From: JBDTMT01 sp039934135
Lineage (GTDB): Bacteria; Desulfobacterota; Binatia; HRBIN30; CADEER01
NCBI GenBank assembly: GCA_039934135.1
Contig: JBDTMT010000014.1
Span: 1-24,044 of the forward strand
DNA: 24,044 bases
Direction: 5' to 3'
Shown piece after piece: positions 7,450 to 14,574 of this stretch (position 1 is its first letter; each line of letters opens with the position of its first letter). The notes beneath the pieces were generated by a model that ran no database searches, was not told the origin of the DNA, and was given only the letters and a program-made list of their open reading frames with translations. Position numbers and translations under genes: made by a program.

Positions 7450-8286
7450 GTGATGGCCCGTTCCCCCGCGCTGCACCGCTTCTTATTGCTGACGCTCGTC
7501 CTGCTTGCGGCCTGCGGCGGCGGTGACTCCGCGCAGAGTTTCACCAGCTGCGGCAACCACCGCCTCGACAGCGGCGAGCGCTGCGACGACGGCAACCTGA
7601 ACGATCACGACGACTGCACCTCCGCCTGCCAGCCGGCGCGCTGCGGTGACGGCGTCGTATTTGCCGGCAACGAGCCCTGCGATGGCCCGGATCTCAACGG
7701 CAGCTCATGCGGCATCCTCACCGGGAAAGCTGGCCAACTGCGCTGCACAGCAGACTGCCAATTCGACCTGTCCCCCTGCACGACCGACTTCACCCCGACG
7801 CCGACCGCCGCACCGCCGACGCTGACCCCGACGCCAACGGCGACGCCGCGCACCAACAGCTGCGGCGACGGCCTGTTGAGTGCAGACGAGACGTGTGACT
7901 CCTGCCCCGACGACTGCCTGCCGCAGCCGTGCAGCGCCAGCGGTACGAACGCGCCGGTCACCGTGCGCCTGGCGCTGCCCGCGCAGGCGACGCGCATCGA
8001 CCTGACGTTGGCGTACCGCACCGACACCGTCTCGCTGCCGGCGCCGCTCACGGCGCGGGTCCAGTCGCTGATGGGTGCTCCACTGCGCTCGACCGACACC
8101 GGTCACTACCGGCTCAGCATCAGCGCCCAGGCGAGCATGATCCTGAGCGGCGGACTGGCCACCGTCACGTTTGACCAATGCAGCGGCGCGCCAGCGCCGG
8201 AAGCTGATGATTTCGCCTGCGTCGTGACCACCTGCCGCTCCGGCGCCGCCGACCTCAGCGGCTGCACATGCAGCGTCGCACCGTGA
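7450..8286 (+). CDS. Surface lipoprotein with Cys-rich repeats and cohesin-like domain, 278 aa
   Basis: The start is GTG 7450 (ATG follows at 7453); GGAG at 7436-7439 fits the GTG better. The lipobox LAAC puts lipidation at Cys22, with Gly at +2, so the protein is probably outer-membrane anchored. Residues 34-110 contain myxobacterial-type Cys-rich repeats (CGNHRLDSGERCDDGNLND, then CGDGVVFAGNEPCDG). A TP-rich linker (113-135) follows, then CGDGLLSADETC and the C-terminal cohesin-like domain (about 168-278) with FDQCSGAPAPEADDFAC. No EF-hand or dockerin loop is present. As the only lipidated carrier of this domain here, it could be the cell-surface anchor of an assembly made with its neighbours; that role is inferred. 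The gap to the next gene is 23 bases. Confidence 0.85.
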   Translation: MMARSPALHRFLLLTLVLLAACGGGDSAQSFTSCGNHRLDSGERCDDGNLNDHDDCTSACQPARCGDGVVFAGNEPCDGPDLNGSSCGILTGKAGQLRCTADCQFDLSPCTTDFTPTPTAAPPTLTPTPTATPRTNSCGDGLLSADETCDSCPDDCLPQPCSASGTNAPVTVRLALPAQATRIDLTLAYRTDTVSLPAPLTARVQSLMGAPLRSTDTGHYRLSISAQASMILSGGLATVTFDQCSGAPAPEADDFACVVTTCRSGAADLSGCTCSVAP

Positions 8287-8309
8287 GACACGAGACAAAG
8301 GAGACCGCC

Positions 8310-9488
8310 ATGACCACCTCCCTCCGCCTGCACTCTCTCGCCGCCTGCCTGCTCGTCCTGGTCAGCGCCAGCGCGGCCGGCGCGCAGTGCGCCGGCAACT
8401 GTAACGACGACGGCTCCGTGTCGATCAACGAACTGATCGTCGGCGTCAACATCGCCCTCGGCGCAGCCGCCGTCGACACCTGCGCGGCGTTCGATCTGAA
8501 CGGCGACGGCAGCGTCACGATCAACGAGCTCATTGCCGCGGTGAACGGCGCATTGAACGGCTGCCCGACGACGCCAAGGCCCGAGGCGACGTCGACGGCG
8601 ACCACCGCCGAAGCGACGGCCACCGAAGCGCCGCCGCCTACCGCAACGGCGGTCGACACCGCGACGACGACGCCGGCCGACACACACAGCGCCACCGCCA
8701 CTGCGGTGAATACCGCCACCACGACCGCCATTGCCACGGCCACCGCCGTCAACACCAACACGGCGACTGCGGTCGCCTCCGAGACAGCGACGGCGGTCGT
8801 CACGTCGACCGCGGTGCACACCGCCACCGCGCCGCCGACCACGGTCGATACGGCGACGCCTCAGGCCACTGGCACGAGCGCACCCGCCACTGCCACGGCG
8901 CCGCCGACCGCGACGCCCACCGAGGTGCCGGCGACGCCCACCGACACGCCGACGCCGACGGCCACTCCGCCGGCCGTCACCGCCACCTTCACCGTGACCG
9001 CGACGCCGACCGGTGGGTCATCGCCAGCCGTGTGCGGCAACGGTTTCCTCGAAGCGGGTGAAAGCTGCACCTCGTGCGCCGGTGACTGTACGATCGGCGC
9101 GTGCACGGCGAGCGCGACGATGAATTCGTTCACCGTCCACTTCAGTGCCCCGCTCGGCACCATCCCGACCACTGGCAGTTTCCTGCTCGGCTATCACAGC
9201 ACGCACGTCAGCCTGCCCGGCTCCGCCACCGCGACTTCGGTGCGACAGCGCGTCACCTATCCGGCGCCGCTGCCCAACGTCGCCTCGGTCAACGACCTCG
9301 ACTACGCCCTGCGCCTGGTCGTCGGGCGCAACGGCGGACTCGTCAACGGCCTGCTCGCGACGGTCAAGTTCGACGCCTGTCAGGCGGCGCCGGCGGTGAC
9401 CGCCGCCGACTTCGGCTGCACCGTCGAAGCTTGTGCCGGCGCCGGCGGCGCCATCGACGGCTGCGCATGCGTCGTGGAGGCGCCGTGA
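8310..9488 (+). CDS. Secreted protein with paired EF-hand/dockerin-like loops, long Thr/Ala linker and cohesin-like domain, 392 aa
   Basis: The ATG at 8310 is chosen over the upstream in-frame codon at 8268 because AAGGAG (8298-8303) precedes it and a clean signal peptide (1-26, ending ASAAGAQ) follows. Residues 27-85 hold two EF-hand loops, NCNDDGSVSINE and DLNGDGSVTINE, with INELI helices nearly identical to those of the 295-aa protein; the first loop has N instead of D at position 1. Residues 88 to about 240 form a mucin-like linker of Thr, Ala, Val and Pro, far longer than in the paralogue. A CGNGFLEAGESC motif and the cohesin-like domain (about 250-392, with FDACQAAPAVTAADFGC) complete it. 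The same domain order as the 6486 gene indicates duplication. The 3' end overlaps the next GTG start by four bases. Confidence 0.87.
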   Translation: MTTSLRLHSLAACLLVLVSASAAGAQCAGNCNDDGSVSINELIVGVNIALGAAAVDTCAAFDLNGDGSVTINELIAAVNGALNGCPTTPRPEATSTATTAEATATEAPPPTATAVDTATTTPADTHSATATAVNTATTTAIATATAVNTNTATAVASETATAVVTSTAVHTATAPPTTVDTATPQATGTSAPATATAPPTATPTEVPATPTDTPTPTATPPAVTATFTVTATPTGGSSPAVCGNGFLEAGESCTSCAGDCTIGACTASATMNSFTVHFSAPLGTIPTTGSFLLGYHSTHVSLPGSATATSVRQRVTYPAPLPNVASVNDLDYALRLVVGRNGGLVNGLLATVKFDACQAAPAVTAADFGCTVEACAGAGGAIDGCACVVEAP

Positions 9489-9943
9489 TCTCCGTCCGCG
9501 AGATATGGCAGTGCGCCGGCCTCGGCGTCGTCCTGTGCCTGGCGACGGCGTCACCGGCCGTCACGGCGGCGGAACCATGCAAGGCCGGCAAGGCGCAGCA
9601 GACGGTGACGCTGACGATCAGTGACTCGGGCGCGCAGCTGCCGGTGTCGATGGTCGCCTCGATCACCTACGACCCGAACCTGGTGCGGCTCGCCGAGCCG
9701 CTGCGCAAGCGCCTGCACGCCCGCGCCGGCGGCGCCATGATCGCGCCCAAAGACACCGGCGGGACGCTGCGCATCGTCGCCGGCAAGGGCGGCGGACTCG
9801 CCGCCGGGCCGCTGGTCGACATCGCGTTCGATCGCTGTGCCGGCGCACGCGCGCCGGCGGCGGAGGACTTTCGCTGCAGCGTCGACTCCTGCGCCGGCAG
9901 CGGCGGCGCGATCGGCGATTGCACCTGCAGCGTCACGCCCTGA
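9485..9943 (+). CDS. Small secreted single-domain cohesin-like protein, 152 aa
   Basis: The GTG at 9485 overlaps the preceding stop (GTGA) and has GGAGG at 9476-9480. It opens a signal peptide (about residues 1-30, ending AVTAAE). Almost the whole mature chain is the cohesin-like domain: QQTVTLTISDSGAQLPVSMV, then ITYDPNLVRL, then FDRCAGARAPAAEDFRC and a C-terminal Cys cluster. It closely resembles the 12713 protein; both have RCxGARAP where others have CxGAP. It lacks a linker, EF-hand loops and an anchor. The longer ORF reaching back to 9101 is read-through inside the 8310 gene. Translational coupling to the upstream gene is likely, and the phosphatase gene follows within about 70 bases. 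Confidence 0.82.
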   Translation: MISVREIWQCAGLGVVLCLATASPAVTAAEPCKAGKAQQTVTLTISDSGAQLPVSMVASITYDPNLVRLAEPLRKRLHARAGGAMIAPKDTGGTLRIVAGKGGGLAAGPLVDIAFDRCAGARAPAAEDFRCSVDSCAGSGGAIGDCTCSVTP

Positions 9944-10015
9944 ACCGCTCCGGCAGCCCCGCCGATCATGGCGCGGAGAGGAGCTGCAAGGCGATCGGTG
10001 CTACCGTCGTCCGCC

Positions 10016-12382
10016 ATGCGCTGGTCGATCGTTCCGACATCCATCCTCGGCGTCTGGCGGCTCACCGCCGCGGTGACCGTGCTCCTGTTGCCTGCCGTGG
10101 GGCGTGCCGGCCCGGATGACGATGCGCCGTTTCGCAGCGACGGCGTGACGCGCAACGCCGTCGACCCGATCATCGGCGGCGGTCTGCTGGCCGACTACCC
10201 GACCAACGCCGAACCCGTCAGCGGTCTGCGCATCCTGCCGCCGACCGACACCCAGCTGCTGCCCGGCCAGCGCTTCGACCTGCGCATCGAAACCCAGATC
10301 CCCGCCGCCGCGACGCCGCAGCTCGGACGCCTGCGCGTCAACGGGCTCGATGTCACCGCCGCGTTTCGCGCCAGGCTGCGGGCGCAGGGCACCGGACTCG
10401 AATCCGGCACACCCGCTTCGCCACGGCTGTACGGCGCCACGGTGCGCAACCTCTCGTTCACCATTCCCGGCCGCTACACGGTCGAGGCGACCCTGAACGT
10501 CGACGGCATCGAGCGGTCGGTGCGCAACTCCTACGCCGTCGCCGCGCTGCCCGCCGTGCGCCGCGGCCAGCATCTGGTGTTCTTCCTCGGCGACGCCATG
10601 GGTTTGCCCGTGCGCACCGCGGCACGCGTCGTCGGCCGCGGCATCTTCGAAGGCCGCACGCGCGGCGCGCTGCGCATGGACGACATGCAGGAGATCGGCC
10701 TGGTCCATACTGCCTCATTCGACAGCACCATCACCGACTCGGCTCCCGGCATGGCCAGCTACGTCACCGGCATGAAGCAGGCGAACAACGCGCTCAACGT
10801 CTCGGTCGACAATACCCCGGACGTGCCGCTCGACAATCCGCGCATCGAAACGCTCTGGGAGTTCCTCAAGCGCACGCGCGGTTGGCGGACCGGCGTGGTG
10901 ACCGACGCCTTCGCCACCGACGCCACGCCGGCGGCCGTGGCGGTGCACACGCGGTCGCGCATCACGCGCGCCGCCATCGCGCAGCAGATGCTCGACGTCT
11001 ATCGCGACGGCACAGCGCAACCACTGACCGGCTTCGCCGCCCTGCAGGCGCTCACCCAACCGCTGGACGTCATCATCGGCGCCGGCCCGGTCGATTGGAC
11101 GCTGCGCAGCAACGCCACCCTGTCGACGTTCTACCAATACCCGGCCGGCGCCGGCCGCACCGACATCGACCTCTTCGCCGACGTCGCGCCGTCGCTCGGC
11201 TATTCGGTGGCACGCAACGCCGACGAGCTGCGGGCGGCGCCGAATGACAAGCCGTTGCTGGCCCTCTTTAGCGGCGAGTTCCGCCCGACGGCCAGCGGTT
11301 TGGGACCCGACAACGTGCCGGCGGTACTCGACCGCCTGGTGGCGCACGGCCGGGCCACCATCCGCGGTCGCGATGCCAGCGCGCCGGAGCTCGGACTGGC
11401 CGCCGCGCCGCCGTTCGGCAGCGGCTGCGGCGCCAGCGTCGCCGAGTGCTTTCGCGCCGTGCCGTCGAAGACGGCAATGGTGCAGAAGGCCGTGGCCGTA
11501 CTCGATCGGCTCGCCGGTCGCGACGGCAGCTGGGCCTTGCTGGTCGAACAATCGCAGATCGACAAGCTGGCGCACGCACTCGAGTACGAGCGCGTCGTGT
11601 ACGAGGCCTTGGAGCTCGACAACGCCCTCGGCTGGGTCCTCGACCACGTCGCCACCGACGGCAGGACACTGGTCCTGGTCACCGCCGATCACGCCCAGCC
11701 GGAGAGTATCGTCGGCGTGGTGCTGCCGAACGCCATCGCCAGCGACGGCGCGACGCCAGCCGGCGGCTGCTTCGCGGGCGCGGCGTACCCACTGGCGCTG
11801 GGCATCGCGGCCGAGACCTTGCGTCCGTGCGTCCTGCAGGACGTCCGCGGCACCAACGACGCGACGTTCCCGACCTACCGAGACGCCGACGGCGACGGCT
11901 ATCCGGACGACCCCGACCCGCTCGTCAAGTTGGTGCTCAAGGGCGCCGGTCGCCCAATCTACAGTCAGGATTTCCTCACCAACTTCCAGCCGCTGACGCC
12001 CGCCAGCCGCAGCAGCGCCGCCCTGCCCGAGCCGCGGCGCGATCCAGCCGGTCTGCTCATGACCGGCAACATGCCGACGCGCGTCGTCGCGGGCAGCGCC
12101 AACAAGACCGAGGGCAACGTGATCGCCGCGCCGCACTCTGGCGACGACGTGCCGCTCAGCGCCTCCGGTCGCGGCGCTGAGCTGTTCGGCGGCGTGTACG
12201 AGAACGCCGACGTGACGGCGCGCATCGCGCTGGCGCTGGCCGGTGCAGAGCGCCGACCGCGCCGGCAACCCGGCTCGACCTTCGCGGTTCCGGCGACCGC
12301 CCCGCGCCACGGCCTTGCCGGGCTCTGCCGTGGCAAAGGCTCCAACGCAGAGCCGCAGAGAACGCTGTGCACGCAGAGTTAG
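10016..12382 (+). CDS. phoA: Alkaline phosphatase, PhoA-type, with extra N-terminal beta domain, 788 aa
   Basis: The enzyme should hydrolyse phosphomonoesters outside the cytoplasm. Counting from the ATG at 10016, visible motifs match E. coli PhoA: LGDAMG with D193, TDSAPGMASYVTG with catalytic Ser242, TDATPAA, VEQSQIDKLAHA with metal ligands E511, D516 and H520, TADHA with D558 and H559, and APHSGDD with H707. The signal peptide ends near AVGRAG. Residues about 60-180 form an added beta-sandwich absent from E. coli PhoA. An insert near 623-632 (DADGDGYPDD) looks calcium-binding. The frame is open to ATG 9968, and GTG 9998 is another candidate start; 10016 gives the best signal peptide. The last 45 or so residues are Arg/Pro-rich, lie beyond the usual end of the family, and read into a hairpin and an inverted-repeat element. 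The protein is about 1.7 times the length of E. coli PhoA. Confidence 0.9.
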   Translation: MRWSIVPTSILGVWRLTAAVTVLLLPAVGRAGPDDDAPFRSDGVTRNAVDPIIGGGLLADYPTNAEPVSGLRILPPTDTQLLPGQRFDLRIETQIPAAATPQLGRLRVNGLDVTAAFRARLRAQGTGLESGTPASPRLYGATVRNLSFTIPGRYTVEATLNVDGIERSVRNSYAVAALPAVRRGQHLVFFLGDAMGLPVRTAARVVGRGIFEGRTRGALRMDDMQEIGLVHTASFDSTITDSAPGMASYVTGMKQANNALNVSVDNTPDVPLDNPRIETLWEFLKRTRGWRTGVVTDAFATDATPAAVAVHTRSRITRAAIAQQMLDVYRDGTAQPLTGFAALQALTQPLDVIIGAGPVDWTLRSNATLSTFYQYPAGAGRTDIDLFADVAPSLGYSVARNADELRAAPNDKPLLALFSGEFRPTASGLGPDNVPAVLDRLVAHGRATIRGRDASAPELGLAAAPPFGSGCGASVAECFRAVPSKTAMVQKAVAVLDRLAGRDGSWALLVEQSQIDKLAHALEYERVVYEALELDNALGWVLDHVATDGRTLVLVTADHAQPESIVGVVLPNAIASDGATPAGGCFAGAAYPLALGIAAETLRPCVLQDVRGTNDATFPTYRDADGDGYPDDPDPLVKLVLKGAGRPIYSQDFLTNFQPLTPASRSSAALPEPRRDPAGLLMTGNMPTRVVAGSANKTEGNVIAAPHSGDDVPLSASGRGAELFGGVYENADVTARIALALAGAERRPRRQPGSTFAVPATAPRHGLAGLCRGKGSNAEPQRTLCTQS
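12306..12334 (+). repeat. 8-bp hairpin inside the 3' end of phoA
   Basis: GCCACGGC (12306-12313) and GCCGTGGC (12327-12334) pair exactly around a 13-base loop. It lies within the atypical C-terminal tail of the phosphatase frame, suggesting that the tail was once non-coding. Confidence 0.45.
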
Positions 12383-12490
12383 ACCGGCTGAACAGTGGCC
12401 CGTACGAACCTCATTACTGCTTGGGTTTCCGCTTCCGGCCGCCCGCATCGTTTGCTCGGCGTCCTCTCCGGACTCTGCGCCTCTGCGTTG
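12343..12490. repeat. 148-bp element with 18-bp terminal inverted repeats
   Basis: CAACGCAGAGCCGCAGAG (12343-12360) and CTCTGCGCCTCTGCGTTG (12473-12490) are inverted copies matching at 17 of 18 positions. Each arm is itself built from GCAGAG units. No coding potential lies between them. This resembles a MITE-like or dispersed non-coding repeat. The phosphatase stop codon (12380-12382) lies inside it. Confidence 0.6.
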
Positions 12491-12712
12491 AATCCTTCGG
12501 TAGCTGCAGCGCTACCGAGCCGCGGTAGGCGGCCCGAGCGTACTCCCTTCGCGTTTGCCGACTCCGCAACGGCCAGTCGGCGAAGCCAACGTTCCACGCG
12601 CGTCTGATGCGGATACCGACGGGTACGATGACCGAGGCCCTCCCCGCGTGTACCTTAGAGCTTCATGCCGGCGCCGCTTGTCGGCGAAGTTGCACGCAGT
12701 TGTGGAGGCATC
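12383..12712. other. 330-bp gap between phoA and the last cohesin-like gene
   Basis: It holds the right part of the inverted-repeat element and the 12497-12518 hairpin. The remaining ~190 bases show no clear promoter, Pho-box-like array or gene. Confidence 0.6.
12497..12518 (+). terminator. Hairpin downstream of phoA
   Basis: TCGGTAGC (12497-12504) and GCTACCGA (12511-12518) form an 8-bp stem with a 6-base loop, about 115 bases after the phosphatase stop. No U-run follows. It could end the plus-strand transcript or be part of the neighbouring repeat. Confidence 0.4.
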
Positions 12713-13192
12713 GTGAAGTCGAGCGGTTTCATCGTCCGTTTCTCTCTCGTTCTCGTTTTTTCCGGGCTCGGCGCGCAAGCGCCGGCGTGGGCGGATGCGC
12801 CGAACCAATGCACGCCCGGCGAGACGCGCCAGATGCTCACGCTCGAGTTGCGCGACGCGGGCGCGCAAGCGCCGATCTCGGTGGTGGTGGCGCTCGACTA
12901 CGACGCGGCGCTGGTGCGCATGCCGGACAGCGGCAGCTCATCCGCCGTGCGACAGCGGCTGCGGCCACGCATCGACGGCGCCGTCGTCACGCCCAACGAC
13001 CACGGTTCACAGCTGCGCGTCATGGCCGCCAGGGGCGGCGGCATCGCGGCCGGGCCGCTGGTCGACGTCGAGCTCGATCGCTGTCTCGGGGCGCGCGCCC
13101 CGACGGCGGAGGATTTCACCTGCATCATCGAATCGTGCGCCGGCAGCGGCGGCGGTTTGAGCGCCTGCGGCTGCGTGGTGCGGTTGAACTGA
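12713..13192 (+). CDS. Small secreted single-domain cohesin-like protein, 159 aa
   Basis: The GTG at 12713 is preferred over the in-frame ATG at 12665 because GGAGG (12704-12708) precedes it, with the same four-base spacing seen at 9485, and a good signal peptide follows (about residues 1-27, ending APAWADA). The mature chain is one cohesin-like domain: QMLTLELRDAGAQAPISVVV, then LDYDAALVRMPD, then LDRCLGARAPTAEDFTC and a CACGC-like tail (SACGCVV). It is the closest relative of the 9485 protein, indicating duplication around the phosphatase gene. It lies 330 bases past phoA and converges with phoR at a 12-base gap. A binding or scaffold role is inferred; no catalytic motif is visible. Confidence 0.82.
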   Translation: MKSSGFIVRFSLVLVFSGLGAQAPAWADAPNQCTPGETRQMLTLELRDAGAQAPISVVVALDYDAALVRMPDSGSSSAVRQRLRPRIDGAVVTPNDHGSQLRVMAARGGGIAAGPLVDVELDRCLGARAPTAEDFTCIIESCAGSGGGLSACGCVVRLN

Positions 13193-13194
13193 TT

Positions 13195-13212
13195 GCGCCG
13201 CGCCTCAGGCGC
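13195..13212. terminator. Candidate bidirectional terminator hairpin between converging genes
   Basis: GCGCC (13200-13204) and GGCGC (13208-13212) form a tight stem with a TCA loop; a second GCGCC at 13195 allows an alternative pairing. It overlaps the phoR stop codon. There is no U-run, so efficiency is uncertain. Confidence 0.35.
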
Positions 13213-14557
13213 TGCGCGCCGCGCGTTCCTGCGCCGCTTCGTAGAGCGGAATCGCCAGGCGCACCGTGGTGCCGCGATGCAGCTCGCTGGCGATGTCGAG
13301 CCCGCCGCCGTGCGCCTGGACGATGTGCTTGACGATCGCGAGGCCGAGGCCGGTGCCGCCCAGCTCGCGCGAGCGCGCCTTGTCGACGCGGTAGAAGCGC
13401 TCGGTGAGCCGCGGCAGATCGTCGGGCGGCACGCCGACGCCGGTATCTTCGACCGCCAGCTCGGCGAAGCGCGGCGCCTCGGCGCGGCGTAGCGCCTCCG
13501 GCACCTCGGCAGCGCCGAGGACGCGCGCCCGCACGGTGACGCGCCCGCCGGCCGGCGTGTACTTGATGGCGTTGTCGACCAAGTTGACCAGCGCCTGCTC
13601 CAGCCGATCCTGATCGGCATCGACGGGCGGCATGTCGGGGGCGATCGCCATACGCAGCGTCACGCCGCCCTGTGTCGCCTTGCCCTGCACCACTTCGAAG
13701 GTCGATTCGACCACCTCGGCCGCTGACACCGCGCCGCGGCGCAGCGCCGCCCGTCCCATCTCCAGGTCGGACAGCGTCAGCAGGTCGTTGACCAGACGGC
13801 CGAGGCGGTCAGTGTGGCGGTCGATGATGCCGAGAAAGTGGCGCGCCCGGACCGGATCATCGAGCGCGCCGTCGAGCAGCGTCTCGGTGTCGCCGGCGAT
13901 CGCCGCCAGCGGCGTGCGCAGCTCGTGCGAGACGTTGGCGACGAAGTCGCGCCGCACGCGCTCCAGGCGTTTCATCGGACTGACGTCGTGAAACACCAGG
14001 ATGAATGTCGAGCGACCGCCGGCGCCGGCGGCAACCGGCGTCGCGGTGACCTGCAACACCTGACGCCCGCTGCTGTCGAGCGCCACTTCCAACGGTGAAG
14101 CGCTCTCCAGGGCGCGATCGCTCACCGCCCAGCGCACCAGGTGCTGCAGATCGGGGTGGCGGTTGAGCTCGATCAGCGGCCGGCCAGCGTTGCGTCCGGC
14201 CGGCATGCCGAGCAGGTCCTCGGCGCGGCGGTTGCTCAGCAGCACCGTACCCGCCGCGTCGATGACCAGCACGCCCTCGACCATGCCGCCCAAGACTTCT
14301 TCCAGGCGCTGCCGCTCACCGCGCGCCGCCGCCAGCTTGTTCTCCTGGTGCACCAGGGCGCGCAGGACGGCCGCCTGCAGAGCGCCGGTCGCGCCGCTCG
14401 CCGGCGGCGGCACGAGCGGCAGCGGCGCGTCGTCGACGACGGCACTGGTCAACTGCCGCATCACCGTGGCCGCGTGCCGCCAGCGCGCCTGCCACCACGC
14501 CGCCGCCACCAGCGCGCCGAGGAGCAGAGAGCCGAGCCACCACGCCGGGTTCGTCAT
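13205..14557 (-). CDS. phoR: Phosphate-sensing histidine kinase PhoR, 450 aa
   Basis: PhoR autophosphorylates on His when phosphate is low and passes the phosphate to PhoB. One N-terminal membrane span (about 6-22) is followed by a PAS domain (about 82-190, with GVLVIDAAGTVLLSNRRAED). The HisKA motif FVANVSHELRTPL puts the phospho-acceptor at His211. The ATPase domain shows the N-box NLVDNAIKY (325-333), G1 DTGVGV (371-376) and G2 GGTGLGL (400-406). There is no large periplasmic sensor loop, as expected for PhoR, which senses through PstSCAB-PhoU. It starts 17 bases after phoB and is the last gene of the operon. Length and order fit the family well. Confidence 0.95.
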   Translation of the reverse strand: MTNPAWWLGSLLLGALVAAAWWQARWRHAATVMRQLTSAVVDDAPLPLVPPPASGATGALQAAVLRALVHQENKLAAARGERQRLEEVLGGMVEGVLVIDAAGTVLLSNRRAEDLLGMPAGRNAGRPLIELNRHPDLQHLVRWAVSDRALESASPLEVALDSSGRQVLQVTATPVAAGAGGRSTFILVFHDVSPMKRLERVRRDFVANVSHELRTPLAAIAGDTETLLDGALDDPVRARHFLGIIDRHTDRLGRLVNDLLTLSDLEMGRAALRRGAVSAAEVVESTFEVVQGKATQGGVTLRMAIAPDMPPVDADQDRLEQALVNLVDNAIKYTPAGGRVTVRARVLGAAEVPEALRRAEAPRFAELAVEDTGVGVPPDDLPRLTERFYRVDKARSRELGGTGLGLAIVKHIVQAHGGGLDIASELHRGTTVRLAIPLYEAAQERAARSA

Positions 14558-14574
14558 GCGTCTGCGACCCGCCG

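Noticed and set aside
9968..10015. Twin-arginine signal at the extended N-terminus of PhoA (ARRSVLP)
   Set aside because: The motif is incomplete and is followed by a charged break before the hydrophobic region; the shorter Sec-type signal from 10016 fits better.
10715..12448. Long minus-strand open frame (577 codons) opposite the phosphatase gene
   Set aside because: It is a GC-driven antisense shadow: the opposite frame has every PhoA catalytic motif, and this one has no recognisable domain or signal.
12395..12607. Small plus-strand frame after phoA
   Set aside because: It reads through the inverted-repeat element and a hairpin, has no ribosome site and has no domain.
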